Below are positions 17,230 to 26,287 of a stretch of 64,000 bases of DNA, one piece after another (within the stretch, counting starts at the first letter, position 1; each line of letters begins with the position of its first letter). The notes under the pieces were generated by a model. That model was not told the origin of the DNA, did not search any database, and saw only the letters and a program-made list of their open reading frames with translations. Source of the stretch: Streptoverticillium olivoreticuli subsp. olivoreticuli (GTDB taxonomy: Bacteria; Actinomycetota; Actinomycetes; Streptomycetales; Streptomycetaceae); NCBI RefSeq assembly GCF_003391135.1, contig NZ_CP031455.1, forward strand, positions 6,122,001-6,186,000. The letters run 5' to 3'. A program made the translations under genes and the position numbers.

Positions 17230-18172
17230 GGCAACCGAAGGGACCGCCACGCTCCCGGCCGCCGAGGAGCAGGCCGTGCCCAAGAGCCAGGGCAGGAGCG
17301 ACGGCGCCAAGCCGCGCAGCCTGTGGTCCGACGCCTGGCGCGATCTGCGCCGCAACCCGCTGTTCGTGGCGTCGGCCGTGCTGATCCTGCTGCTCCTGGT
17401 CATGACGGCCTTCCCGAGCCTGTTCACCGACGCCTCGCCACGCGACGGCAACCTGCAGGGCGCCTTCCTCAAGGACCCGGAGTACGGGAAGGTCTTCTCG
17501 GCCGAGTGGCTCGGCTACGACGGCCAGGGCCGCAGCATCTGGGCCCGCCTCGTCTACGGCGCCCGCGCCTCCGTCATCGTCGGTGTCGTGGTCACCGCCG
17601 CCGTCACCCTCTTCGGCGGCCTCGTGGGCATGCTGGCGGGCTACTTCGGCGGCTGGCTCGACAGCCTGCTCTCCCGCCTCACCGACATCTTCGCGGGCAT
17701 CCCGTTCCTCCTCGGCGCCATGGTCGTGCTCACTTCTTTCGACGTGCGCTCCGTCTGGGTGGTCTCCGCGGCCCTGGTCTTCCTCGGCTGGACCCAGATC
17801 GCCCGTGTCATGCGAGGCTCGGTGATCTCCTGCAAGCAGGCGGACTACGTCGTGGCCGCCAAGGCCCTCGGCGCCGGCACCGGCCGGATCCTGCTGCGGC
17901 ACATCCTGCCCAACGCCGTCGCACCGGTGATCGTGGTCGCGACCATCGCGCTCGGTGGCTACATCTCCGCCGAGGCCACCCTTTCCTACCTGGGCATCGG
18001 CCTTGCCGACCCGGTCGTGTCCTGGGGCATCGACGTCTCCGCGGGCAAGGACCAGCTGCGCAACGCGCCGCACGTCCTGCTGTTCCCGGCGCTGATGGTC
18101 TCCATCACGGTGCTGGCCTTCATCATGCTCGGCGATGCGGTCCGCAACGCCCTCGACCCCAAGCTGCGCTGA
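17222..18172 (+). CDS. Importer 1: permease (OppC/DppC type)
   Basis: A 316-residue second permease. It has an N-terminal OppC segment (SLWSDAWRDLRRNPLFVAS) before the first helix, then the transmembrane domain. The coupling loop is VVAAKALGAGTGRILLRHILPN. The end, LGDAVRNALDPKLR, is characteristic of DppC/OppC proteins. A hydrophilic tail of about 30 residues precedes the OppC segment. It starts within the end of the previous permease gene (8-base overlap) and is followed after 11 bases by the first ATPase gene. Confidence 0.9.
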   Translation: MPEATEGTATLPAAEEQAVPKSQGRSDGAKPRSLWSDAWRDLRRNPLFVASAVLILLLLVMTAFPSLFTDASPRDGNLQGAFLKDPEYGKVFSAEWLGYDGQGRSIWARLVYGARASVIVGVVVTAAVTLFGGLVGMLAGYFGGWLDSLLSRLTDIFAGIPFLLGAMVVLTSFDVRSVWVVSAALVFLGWTQIARVMRGSVISCKQADYVVAAKALGAGTGRILLRHILPNAVAPVIVVATIALGGYISAEATLSYLGIGLADPVVSWGIDVSAGKDQLRNAPHVLLFPALMVSITVLAFIMLGDAVRNALDPKLR

Positions 18173-18183
18173 GGGAGGCGTAC

Positions 18184-19206
18184 GTGACCGACAAGAACGC
18201 CAAAAAAGTGCCCCTGCTCGAAGTCCGTGACCTGCACGTGGAGTTCCACACCCGCGACGGCGTCGCCAAGGCCGTCAACGGTGTCAACTACTCCGTGGAC
18301 TCCGGGGAGACGCTCGCCGTGCTCGGCGAGTCCGGCTCCGGCAAGTCCGTGACGGCGCAGGCCATCATGGGCATCCTCGACATGCCGCCAGGGAAGATCC
18401 CGCAGGGCGAGATCCTCTTCCGCGGCGAGGACATGCTGAAGATGTCCGCCGAGGAGCGGCGGAAGATCCGTGGCGCCAAGATCGCCATGATCTTCCAGGA
18501 CGCGCTCTCCTCCCTGAACCCCGTGCTCAGCGTCGGCTACCAGCTCGGCGAGATGTTCCGCGTGCACAAGGGCATGTCCAAGAAGGAAGCCAAGGCCAAG
18601 GCCATCGAGCTGATGGACCGGGTCCGGATCCCCGCGGCCAAGGAGCGGGTCAACGACTATCCGCACCAGTTCTCCGGCGGTATGCGCCAGCGCATCATGA
18701 TCGCGATGGCGCTGGCCCTGGAGCCGGACCTGATCATCGCGGACGAGCCGACGACCGCCCTGGACGTGACGGTCCAGGCGCAGGTGATGGACCTGCTCGC
18801 CGAGCTCCAGCGCGAGTACAACATGGGGCTCATCCTCATCACCCACGACCTGGGTGTGGTGGCGGACGTCGCGGACAAGATCGCCGTGATGTACGCGGGC
18901 CGGATCGTCGAGACCGCGCCGGTGCACGAGCTCTACAAGCGCCCCGCGCACCCCTACTCGCGCGGCCTGCTCGACTCGATCCCGCGCCTGGACCAGAAGG
19001 GCCAGGAGCTCTACGCGATCAAGGGCCTGCCGCCCAACCTGCTGAACATCCCGGCCGGTTGCGCCTTCAACCCCCGCTGCCCGATGGCACAGGACACCTG
19101 CCGCACGGACGTGCCCGTCCTGCACCAGGTGACCGAGCGGGACGGCGACGTGCTCGCCGGCCGCGGCAGCGCCTGCCACTTCTGGAAGGAGACGATCCAT
19201 GGCTGA
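18184..19206 (+). CDS. Importer 1: ATPase (OppD/DppD type)
   Basis: A 340-residue ABC ATPase. Walker A is GESGSGKS (48-55), the signature is FSGGMRQR, Walker B is LIIADEPTTALD and the H-loop is ITHDLG. The C-terminal oligo_HPY region has spaced cysteines (CAFNPRCPMAQDTC and ACHFW), the pattern reported to bind a [4Fe-4S] cluster in mycobacterial Opp/Dpp ATPases. GTG 18184 follows GAGGGAGG. It overlaps the next ATPase gene by eight bases. The stretch 18661-18917 is nearly identical at DNA level to 24625-24881 in importer 2. Confidence 0.9.
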   Translation: MTDKNAKKVPLLEVRDLHVEFHTRDGVAKAVNGVNYSVDSGETLAVLGESGSGKSVTAQAIMGILDMPPGKIPQGEILFRGEDMLKMSAEERRKIRGAKIAMIFQDALSSLNPVLSVGYQLGEMFRVHKGMSKKEAKAKAIELMDRVRIPAAKERVNDYPHQFSGGMRQRIMIAMALALEPDLIIADEPTTALDVTVQAQVMDLLAELQREYNMGLILITHDLGVVADVADKIAVMYAGRIVETAPVHELYKRPAHPYSRGLLDSIPRLDQKGQELYAIKGLPPNLLNIPAGCAFNPRCPMAQDTCRTDVPVLHQVTERDGDVLAGRGSACHFWKETIHG

Positions 19207-20350
19207 GACCGGCAAGAAGGACGAGGCCGTGGGCGAGGCGACGCCGCACGTCACCGAGGTCGTCTCCAGCGACGCGAGCACGACCGCGGAGGTCGAGGCG
19301 GTTCTCGACGCCCCGGTCGAGCGGGGTGAGCCGATTCTCCAGGTCCGCAACCTCGTCAAGCACTTCCCGCTGAACCAGGGGATCCTCTTCAAGCGGCAGG
19401 TCGGCGCGGTCAAGGCCGTCGACGACATCTCCTTCGACCTCTACCAGGGCGAGACGCTCGGCATCGTCGGCGAGTCCGGCTGCGGCAAGTCCACGGTCGC
19501 CAGGCTGCTGATGACCCTGGAGACGGCCACCTCGGGCGAGGTCTTCTACAAGGGCGAGGACATCACCAAGCTGTCGGGGCGCGCGCTGAAGGCCGTGCGC
19601 CGCAACATCCAGATGGTGTTCCAGGACCCGTACACCTCGCTCAACCCGCGCATGACCGTCGGTGACATCATCGGCGAGCCCTTCGAGATCCACCCCGAGG
19701 TGGCACCGAAGGGCGACCGGCGCAAGCGGGTGCAGGAACTGCTGGACGTCGTCGGCCTCAACCCCGAGTACGTCAACCGCTATCCGCACCAGTTCTCCGG
19801 CGGCCAGCGCCAGCGCATCGGCATCGCCCGCGGCCTCGCGCTCAACCCGGAGATCATCGTCTGCGACGAGCCGGTCTCGGCGCTGGACGTCTCGGTGCAG
19901 GCGCAGGTCATCAACCTGATGGGGAAGCTCCAGGACGAGTTCAACCTCTCCTACATCTTCATCGCGCACGACCTGTCCATCGTCCGGCACATCTCCGACC
20001 GCGTCGGCGTGATGTACCTCGGCAAGATGGCCGAGATCGGCACGGACGCGCAGATCTACGAGCACCCGACGCACCCGTACACCCAGGCGCTGCTCTCCGC
20101 CGTGCCCGTGCCGGACCCGGAGGCGCGCGAGGGCCGGGAGCGGATCATCCTCACCGGTGATGTGCCGTCGCCCGCGAACCCGCCGTCCGGGTGCCGCTTC
20201 CGCACGCGGTGCTGGAAGGCGCAGGACAAGTGCGCGGAGGAGCTGCCGGTGCTGGCGATCCCCGAGGTCTTCAAGGGGAAGGACACCCCGGCGGCGCACG
20301 ATTCGGCGTGCCACTTCGCCGAGGAGAAGCGAGTGGTTCCGGCGGCGTAG
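19199..20350 (+). CDS. Importer 1: ATPase (OppF/DppF type)
   Basis: A 383-residue ABC ATPase, partner of the preceding OppD-type protein. Walker A is GESGCGKS, the signature FSGGQRQRIG, Walker B IIVCDEPVSALD and the H-loop IAHDLS. The N-terminal 40 residues are an acidic Thr/Ala-rich extension missing from the importer 2 counterpart. The C-terminal cysteines (CRFRTRCWKAQDKC, ACHFAEE) match the oligo_HPY pattern. It closes the operon and is followed by a repeat-type terminator. 19547-19714 is nearly identical in DNA to 25376-25543. Confidence 0.9.
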   Translation: MAETGKKDEAVGEATPHVTEVVSSDASTTAEVEAVLDAPVERGEPILQVRNLVKHFPLNQGILFKRQVGAVKAVDDISFDLYQGETLGIVGESGCGKSTVARLLMTLETATSGEVFYKGEDITKLSGRALKAVRRNIQMVFQDPYTSLNPRMTVGDIIGEPFEIHPEVAPKGDRRKRVQELLDVVGLNPEYVNRYPHQFSGGQRQRIGIARGLALNPEIIVCDEPVSALDVSVQAQVINLMGKLQDEFNLSYIFIAHDLSIVRHISDRVGVMYLGKMAEIGTDAQIYEHPTHPYTQALLSAVPVPDPEAREGRERIILTGDVPSPANPPSGCRFRTRCWKAQDKCAEELPVLAIPEVFKGKDTPAAHDSACHFAEEKRVVPAA

Positions 20351-20394
20351 TTTTCGTCTGCGGGCCGGTTGCCGGGGCTCCGCCCCGGACCCCG

Positions 20395-20446
20395 GTCCTC
20401 AAACGCCGGACAGGCTGGTTTTCCAGCCCGTCCGGCATTTGAGGAC
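20395..20446 (+). terminator. Repeat-family hairpin, copy A (after importer 1)
   Basis: 24-bp arms (GTCCTCAAACGCCGGAC and its complement) with two mismatches and a TTTT loop. It is preceded by a small hairpin CCGGGGC-TCC-GCCCCGG (20372-20388). Copies B (26288) and C (51895) share the arms. It terminates importer 1. Confidence 0.75.
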
Positions 20447-20525
20447 ACCGCACTCACGCATACGGGCGGTTTCCGCCCCGTCCAGCACCCGGAAGGCCCC
20501 AAGAGGTCACCAAATACGGTGTTAT

Positions 20526-20552
20526 CTCGTCCTAAGCAAGACTTTGGACGAG
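20526..20552 (+). promoter_or_regulatory. RBS-proximal inverted repeat ahead of importer 2
   Basis: CTCGTCC (20526-20532) pairs with GGACGAG (20546-20552). The second arm enters the ribosome-binding site (GAGGAGG) of the binding-protein gene. It could modulate translation, or be an operator. Confidence 0.4.
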
Positions 20553-20562
20553 GAGGCACTCC

Positions 20563-22182
20563 ATGCGGGGAGTCGCGCGCGCCCGGTGGGTCGTCTGTGC
20601 GCTGTCGGTGGCGCTGGTGGCGTCGGGCTGCGGGGGAGGCGGGAGCAGCGGCGGTTCCGGAGTGGTGCGGGCCTCCTGGGGCGACCCCCAGAATCAGCTG
20701 GAGCCCGCCAACACCAATGAGGTCCAGGGCGGCAAGGTGCTGGACATGATCTTCCGGGGGCTCAAGCGCTACGACCCCCGCAGCGGCGCGGCCGAGAACA
20801 TGCTGGCCGACAAGATCGAGACGTCCGACCAGCAGAATTTCACCGTCACCGTCAAGGACGGCTGGACCTTCAGCAACGGTGAGAAGATCACCTCGAAATC
20901 CTTCGTGGACGCCTGGAACTACGCGGCCCTGGTCGACAACAAACAGAAGAACGCCTCCTTCTTCGCCTATGTCGACGGCTACGACAAGGTCCACCCGACC
21001 AGCGGCACGGCCACCGCCAAGACCCTCTCCGGCCTGTCCGTGAAGGACGACAGGACCTTCACGGTCAAGCTGCGGACGAAGTTCTCGACCTGGCCCGACA
21101 CCCTCGGCTACGTCGCGTACGCCCCGCTGCCCGCGGCCTTCTTCGAGAACCACGCGGCCTGGCTGAAGAAGCCCGTCGGCAACGGCCCGTACCTCGTCGA
21201 CTCCTACGACAAGGGCTCGTCGATGAAGCTCTCCAAATGGGACGCCTATCCCGGCCCCGACAAGGCGCAGAACAGCGGGGTGGAGCTGCGGGTCTACACC
21301 GACAACAACACCGCGTACACCGATCTCCAGGCGGGGAACCTCGACCTGGTCGACGACATTCCGAGCGCGCAGCTCAAGAACGTCAAGAACGACCTGGGCG
21401 ACCGCTACATCAACCAGCCCGCGGGCATCATCCAGACGCTGGCCTTCCCGATGTACGACCCGGCCTGGTCGAAGAGCGGACTGGAAAAGGTCCGCAGGGG
21501 CCTTTCCATGGCCATCAACCGCGACCAGATCACCGATCAGATCTACCGGAAGACCCGGACGCCCGCGACGGACTGGACCTCACCGGCCCTCGGCGACAAG
21601 GGCGGCTACAAGGCGGGTCTGTGCGGGGACGCGTGCAAGTACGACGCCACCGCCGCGAAGAAGCTGATCCAGGACGGCGGCGGGCTGCCGGGCGGCCGGA
21701 TCACCCTCACCTCCAACGTCGACACCGGCTCGCACCGCGTGTGGATGGACGCCGTCTGCAACAGCATCAACAACGCCCTGGGCAACGACCGGGCGTGCAC
21801 GGTCAACCCCATCGGCACCTTCGCGGACTTCCGGGCCCAGACCACCGAGCAGCGGATGACCAATCCCTTCCGCTCGGGCTGGCAGATGGACTACCCGCTC
21901 ATCCAGAACTTCCTGCAGCCGCTCTACTACACGGACGCCTCGTCGAATTACGGGAAGTTCTCGGACCCGAAGTTCGACAACCTCGTCGACGAGGCCAACG
22001 CCGAGAGCTCGGCCGACAAGGCGAACGCCAAATTCCAGGACGCGGAGAAGATCCTCGCCGAGCAGATGCCGGCCATTCCGCTGTGGTACCAGAACGGCAG
22101 CGCCGGCTATTCGGAGCGGCTCTCCGACGTCACGCTCAACCCCTTCAGCGTGCCCGTCTACGAGCAGATCAAGGTCGGCTGA
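20563..22182 (+). CDS. Importer 2: oligopeptide-binding lipoprotein (SBP_bac_5)
   Basis: A 539-residue solute-binding lipoprotein with lipobox ASGC (C23), followed by a Gly/Ser linker. Family-5 features are WGDPQNQLEPANTNE, GWTFSNGEKITSKSFVDAWNY and LAEQMPAIPLWYQ. It resembles the importer 1 binding protein in layout (MRG...RW start, same motifs), so the two operons look like an old tandem duplication with divergent ligand-binding parts. ATG 20563 follows GAGGAGG. First gene of a five-gene operon. Ligand unknown. Confidence 0.85.
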   Translation: MRGVARARWVVCALSVALVASGCGGGGSSGGSGVVRASWGDPQNQLEPANTNEVQGGKVLDMIFRGLKRYDPRSGAAENMLADKIETSDQQNFTVTVKDGWTFSNGEKITSKSFVDAWNYAALVDNKQKNASFFAYVDGYDKVHPTSGTATAKTLSGLSVKDDRTFTVKLRTKFSTWPDTLGYVAYAPLPAAFFENHAAWLKKPVGNGPYLVDSYDKGSSMKLSKWDAYPGPDKAQNSGVELRVYTDNNTAYTDLQAGNLDLVDDIPSAQLKNVKNDLGDRYINQPAGIIQTLAFPMYDPAWSKSGLEKVRRGLSMAINRDQITDQIYRKTRTPATDWTSPALGDKGGYKAGLCGDACKYDATAAKKLIQDGGGLPGGRITLTSNVDTGSHRVWMDAVCNSINNALGNDRACTVNPIGTFADFRAQTTEQRMTNPFRSGWQMDYPLIQNFLQPLYYTDASSNYGKFSDPKFDNLVDEANAESSADKANAKFQDAEKILAEQMPAIPLWYQNGSAGYSERLSDVTLNPFSVPVYEQIKVG

Positions 22183-22200
22183 CGAGCCTTCGTACGGACC

Positions 22201-22226
22201 GGGCCCGGCGCCCCGCCGCCGGGCCC
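22201..22226 (+). promoter_or_regulatory. Intra-operon hairpin after importer 2 binding-protein gene
   Basis: A perfect 9-bp stem (GGGCCCGGC / GCCGGGCCC) with an 8-base loop, in the 69-base gap before the permease gene. It is in the same place as the importer 1 hairpin but has unrelated sequence. Confidence 0.55.
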
Positions 22227-22251
22227 TCCCGCCACGACCCCCGGAGCCCCC

Positions 22252-23175
22252 ATGGGACGGTATGTGATCCGGCGGCTGCTCCAGATGATCCCGGTGTTCA
22301 TCGGCAGCACGTTCCTGATCTTCTTCATGGTCTACACCCTGGGCGACCCCGTCGCCGCGCTCTTCGGCGACAAGGCGCCCGACCCCGCGACCGCCGCGCG
22401 CATCCGCCAGGAGCTCTATCTCGACGAGCCGCTGTGGAAGCAGTACCTGCACTACATGGGGCAGATCCTCACCGGTGACTTCGGCACGGCGTTCAACGGC
22501 CAGAAGGTCACCGAGCTGATGTCCAACGCCTTTCCGGTGACCCTGCGCCTCACGCTCGTCGCCATCGTCTTCGAGATCGTCGTGGGCATCGTGCTCGGCG
22601 TCCTCAGCGGGCTGCGGCGCGGCCGCTCCGTGGACACCTCGGTGCTGCTGCTCACCCTGGTCGTGGTCTCCATCCCGACCTTCGTCAGCGGCTATGTGCT
22701 GCAATTCCTCTTCGGCGTGAAATGGGGGCTGGTGCCGCCCGCGGTCTCGCCCGAGGCACCGGTCGACGAACTGATCCTGCCCGGCGTGGTGCTGGGCCTG
22801 ACCTCGCTGGCGTACGTCACCCGGCTGACGCGTACGTCCATCGCGGAGAACTCCCGCGCGGACTACATCCGCACGGCCGTGGCCAAGGGTCTGCCGCGGC
22901 GCCGGATCATCACCCGGCACCTGCTGCGCAATTCCCTGATCCCCGTGGTCACCTTCATCGGCACCGACGTCGGGGCGCTGATGGGCGGCGCCATCGTCAC
23001 CGAGCGGATCTTCAACATCCACGGCGTCGGCTACCAGCTGTTCCAGGGCATCCTGCGGCAGAACTCGCCGACCGTGGTGGGCTTCGTGACGATCCTGGTC
23101 ATCGTCTTCCTGCTGGCGAACCTGCTGGTCGACCTCCTCTACGCCGTGCTCGACCCGAGGATCCGCTATGCCTGA
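22252..23175 (+). CDS. Importer 2: permease (OppB/DppB type)
   Basis: A 307-residue permease starting MGRYVIRRLLQMIPVFIG. The coupling loop is RTAVAKGLPRRRIITRHLLRN and the C-terminus is LLYAVLDPRIRYA. These ends match the importer 1 protein closely, while the periplasmic loop after helix 1 differs. ATG 22252 lies after GGAGCCCCC, a modest ribosome site. It overlaps the next permease by eight bases (ATGCCTGA), exactly as in importer 1. Confidence 0.9.
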   Translation: MGRYVIRRLLQMIPVFIGSTFLIFFMVYTLGDPVAALFGDKAPDPATAARIRQELYLDEPLWKQYLHYMGQILTGDFGTAFNGQKVTELMSNAFPVTLRLTLVAIVFEIVVGIVLGVLSGLRRGRSVDTSVLLLTLVVVSIPTFVSGYVLQFLFGVKWGLVPPAVSPEAPVDELILPGVVLGLTSLAYVTRLTRTSIAENSRADYIRTAVAKGLPRRRIITRHLLRNSLIPVVTFIGTDVGALMGGAIVTERIFNIHGVGYQLFQGILRQNSPTVVGFVTILVIVFLLANLLVDLLYAVLDPRIRYA

Positions 23176-24139
23176 GTCCCTTGAGCCACAGGACGCCATC
23201 ACCCCCGCCGGGGGCGGTGCGATGAGCCTGGCGACCAGCGAGGCGGAGACGCTGGAGAAGGGGCCGCCGCCGTCCGGCGGCGTGCCCACGGGCCGGCCCC
23301 GCAGCCTGTGGTCCGACGCCTGGCAGGACCTCCGCCGCAACCCCGTCTTCGTGGTCTCGGCGCTGATCATCGTCTTTCTGGTCCTGATCGCGATCTGGCC
23401 GGAGATGATCGCGAGCGGGAACCCCCTCCAGTGCGACCTCGCCAAGGCCCAGGACGGTTCCGCGCCCGGTCACCCCTTCGGCTACGACGCGCAGGGCTGC
23501 GACGTCTACACCCGTACGGTCCACGGTGCGCGCGCCTCCATCACCGTCGGCATCTGCGCCACGGCCGGTGCCACCCTGCTCGGCAGCGTGCTCGGCGGGC
23601 TCGCCGGGTTCTTCGGCGGCTGGTGGGACGCGCTGCTGTCGCGGCTCGCCGACATCTTCTTCGGCATCCCGATCATCCTGGGCGGGCTGGTCTTCCTCTC
23701 CGTGGTCACCAGCGGCTCGGTGTGGCCCGTCGTCGGGTTCATCGTGCTGCTGGGCTGGCCGCAGATCTCCCGCATCGCCCGCGGCGCCGTGGTCACCGCC
23801 AGGCAGAACGACTACGTCCAGGCCGCGCGGGCCCTCGGCGCGGGCAACGGCCGGATGCTGCTGCGGCACATCGCGCCCAACGCCGTCGCGCCGGTCATCG
23901 TCGTGGCGACCATCGCGCTGGGCACCTACATCGCCCTGGAGGCGACGCTGTCCTTCATCGGCGTCGGCCTCAAACCGCCCACCGTGTCCTGGGGCATCGA
24001 CATCTCCAACGCCTCCGTCCAGATCCGCAACGCCCCGCACATGCTGCTGTGGCCCGCGGGAGCGCTGAGCATCACGGTGCTGGCGTTCATCATGCTCGGC
24101 GACGCGGTGCGCGACGCCCTCGACCCCAAACTGCGCTGA
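23168..24139 (+). CDS. Importer 2: permease (OppC/DppC type)
   Basis: A 323-residue OppC-type permease. It has the OppC N-terminal segment (SLWSDAWQDLRRNPVFVVS), a transmembrane domain, the coupling loop VQAARALGAGNGRMLLRHIAPN and the end LGDAVRDALDPKLR. An internal GDAQ-like external loop contains two cysteines (QCDLAKAQ and AQGCDVY) that are absent in the importer 1 homologue and might form a disulfide. The ATPase gene follows after 11 bases. Confidence 0.9.
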   Translation: MPESLEPQDAITPAGGGAMSLATSEAETLEKGPPPSGGVPTGRPRSLWSDAWQDLRRNPVFVVSALIIVFLVLIAIWPEMIASGNPLQCDLAKAQDGSAPGHPFGYDAQGCDVYTRTVHGARASITVGICATAGATLLGSVLGGLAGFFGGWWDALLSRLADIFFGIPIILGGLVFLSVVTSGSVWPVVGFIVLLGWPQISRIARGAVVTARQNDYVQAARALGAGNGRMLLRHIAPNAVAPVIVVATIALGTYIALEATLSFIGVGLKPPTVSWGIDISNASVQIRNAPHMLLWPAGALSITVLAFIMLGDAVRDALDPKLR

Positions 24140-24150
24140 GGAGCGGGCGG

Positions 24151-25152
24151 ATGGAGCACCAGGAAGCACAGCCGGTCCTGCTGGACGTACGCGACCTCCA
24201 AGTGGAGTTCCGCACCCGCGACGGAGTGGCCAAGGCGGTCAACGGCGTCAGTTACAGCGTCGGCGAGGGCGAGACGCTCGCCGTGCTGGGGGAGTCCGGG
24301 TCGGGCAAGTCGGTGACCGCGCAGGCGATCATGGGCATCCTCGACTCGCCGCCGGGCCACATCACCGGCGGCCGGGTCTTCTTCCGCGGCGAGGACCTGC
24401 TGACCATGCCCGCCGAGACGCGCCGCCGGGTGCGGGGTGCCAAGCTCGCCATGGTCTTCCAGGACGCGCTGTCCTCGCTCAACCCCGTGCTGAGCGTGGG
24501 CGCCCAGCTCAGCGAGATGTTCGAGGTGCACGAAGGGATGACCCGCAAGGATTCCCGGGCCAAGGCGGTCCAGCTGATGGACCGGGTCCGCATCCCGGCG
24601 GCCAGGGAGCGGGTCGGCGACTACCCGCACCAGTTCTCCGGCGGCATGCGCCAGCGCATCATGATCGCGATGGCGATCGCCCTGGAGCCGGACCTGATCA
24701 TCGCGGACGAGCCGACGACCGCCCTGGACGTCACCGTCCAGGCGCAGGTGATGGACCTGCTCGCCGAGCTCCAGCGCGAGTACAACATGGGGCTCATCCT
24801 CATCACCCACGACCTGGGTGTGGTGGCGGACGTCGCAGACAAGATCGCCGTGATGTACGCGGGCCGGATCGTCGAGACCGCCCCCGTCCACGACCTCTAC
24901 GCCGCGCCCGCCCACCCCTACACCCGCGGCCTCCTCGACTCCATCCCGCGCCTGGACCGCAAGGGGCAGCAGCTCTACGCGATCAAGGGCCTGCCGCCCA
25001 ACCTGATGGCCATCCCGCCGGGCTGCCCCTTCAACCCCCGCTGCCCCCGCGCCCAGGACATCTGCCGCACCGACCGGCCACCGCTCTTCGCCGTCGCCCC
25101 CGGCCGGACCAGCGCCTGCCACTTCTGGAAGGACACCCTCGATGAGAGCTGA
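24151..25152 (+). CDS. Importer 2: ATPase (OppD/DppD type)
   Basis: A 333-residue ABC ATPase with Walker A GESGSGKS, signature FSGGMRQR, Walker B LIIADEPTTALD, and C-terminal cysteines CPFNPRCPRAQDIC and ACHFW for a possible [4Fe-4S] cluster. ATG 24151 follows GGAGCGGGCGG. Its 24625-24881 stretch differs from importer 1 at only 6 of 257 bases by eye, including third codon positions, while its ends differ far more. That suggests recent gene conversion. It overlaps the next gene by 11 bases. Confidence 0.9.
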   Translation: MEHQEAQPVLLDVRDLQVEFRTRDGVAKAVNGVSYSVGEGETLAVLGESGSGKSVTAQAIMGILDSPPGHITGGRVFFRGEDLLTMPAETRRRVRGAKLAMVFQDALSSLNPVLSVGAQLSEMFEVHEGMTRKDSRAKAVQLMDRVRIPAARERVGDYPHQFSGGMRQRIMIAMAIALEPDLIIADEPTTALDVTVQAQVMDLLAELQREYNMGLILITHDLGVVADVADKIAVMYAGRIVETAPVHDLYAAPAHPYTRGLLDSIPRLDRKGQQLYAIKGLPPNLMAIPPGCPFNPRCPRAQDICRTDRPPLFAVAPGRTSACHFWKDTLDES

Positions 25153-26194
25153 CGGCGAGGTGATTCTGGAGGTACGGGACCTCGTCAAGCACTACCCGCT
25201 CACCCAGGGCATCCTCTTCAAGCGGCAGGTCGGCGCGGTCCAGGCGGTCTCCGGGATCTCCTTCGACCTGCGGCGCGGCGAGACGCTCGGCATCGTCGGC
25301 GAGTCCGGCTGCGGCAAGTCCACGGTCGCGAAGATGCTGGTCAACCTGGAACGGCCGACGAGCGGGCAGATCCGCTACAAGGGCGAGGACATCACCAAGC
25401 TGTCGGGGCGCGCGCTGAAGGCCGTGCGGCGCAACATCCAGATGGTCTTCCAGGACCCGTACACCTCGCTCAACCCGCGCATGACCGTCGGTGACATCAT
25501 CGGCGAGCCCTTCGAGATCCACCCCGAGGTGGCACCCAAGGGCAGCCGGCGGCAGAAGGTGCGCGACCTGCTGGACGTCGTCGGCCTCAACCCCGAATAC
25601 ATCAACCGCTATCCGCACCAGTTCTCCGGCGGCCAGCGCCAGCGCATCGGCATCGCCCGCGGCCTCGCCCTGCGCCCGGAGGTGATCGTCGCCGACGAGC
25701 CGGTCTCGGCCCTGGACGTCTCCGTACAGGCGCAGGTCGTCAATCTGCTGGAGCGGCTCCAGGACGAGTTCGACCTGTCGTACGTCTTCATCGCGCACGA
25801 CCTGTCCGTGGTGCGGCACATCTCCGACCGGGTCGCGGTGATGTACCTCGGGCGGCTCGCGGAGGTCGGCACGGACGCGCAGATCTACGAACACCCGACG
25901 CACCCCTACACCCAGGCGCTGCTCTCCGCCGTGCCCGTGCCGGATCCGCGCGCGCGGACGCGCCGGGAGCGGATCCTGCTGGCCGGTGACGTGCCGTCGC
26001 CCGCGCATCCGCCGTCGGGGTGCCGCTTCCGTACGCGGTGCTGGAAGGCGCAGGTGAAGTGTGCGGAGGTTGTGCCGCCGCTGGAAGTGCCGGATTGGTT
26101 CCGGGAGGGGGGTGGGGGGTCGACGCATGAGTCTGCGTGTCATTTCGCTGAAGAGCGGGATGTGTTGCCCCCGACGGAGGCTGATCCGGGCTGA
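25142..26194 (+). CDS. Importer 2: ATPase (OppF/DppF type)
   Basis: A 350-residue ABC ATPase with Walker A GESGCGKS, signature FSGGQRQRIG, Walker B VIVADEPVSALD and an oligo_HPY C-terminus with CRFRTRCWKAQVKC and ACHFAEE. It lacks the 40-residue acidic N-terminal extension of the importer 1 counterpart. The last about 40 codons show a looser, less GC-biased codon use than the rest. It ends importer 2 and faces importer 3 tail to tail across a 213-base gap filled with repeat-type hairpins. Confidence 0.9.
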   Translation: MRADGEVILEVRDLVKHYPLTQGILFKRQVGAVQAVSGISFDLRRGETLGIVGESGCGKSTVAKMLVNLERPTSGQIRYKGEDITKLSGRALKAVRRNIQMVFQDPYTSLNPRMTVGDIIGEPFEIHPEVAPKGSRRQKVRDLLDVVGLNPEYINRYPHQFSGGQRQRIGIARGLALRPEVIVADEPVSALDVSVQAQVVNLLERLQDEFDLSYVFIAHDLSVVRHISDRVAVMYLGRLAEVGTDAQIYEHPTHPYTQALLSAVPVPDPRARTRRERILLAGDVPSPAHPPSGCRFRTRCWKAQVKCAEVVPPLEVPDWFREGGGGSTHESACHFAEERDVLPPTEADPG

Positions 26195-26287
26195 GGTCCG
26201 TGGCGCCTGCGGCGGGCTTTGTTCCCCTGTCCCGCCCCTTCCCGTAACTGGGGCTTCGCCCCAGACCCCGAAGCACGCTTCGCGCGC

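Noticed and set aside
20351..20562. Possible small gene between importers 1 and 2
   Set aside because: The open frames there have no ribosome site and cross the terminator hairpin.
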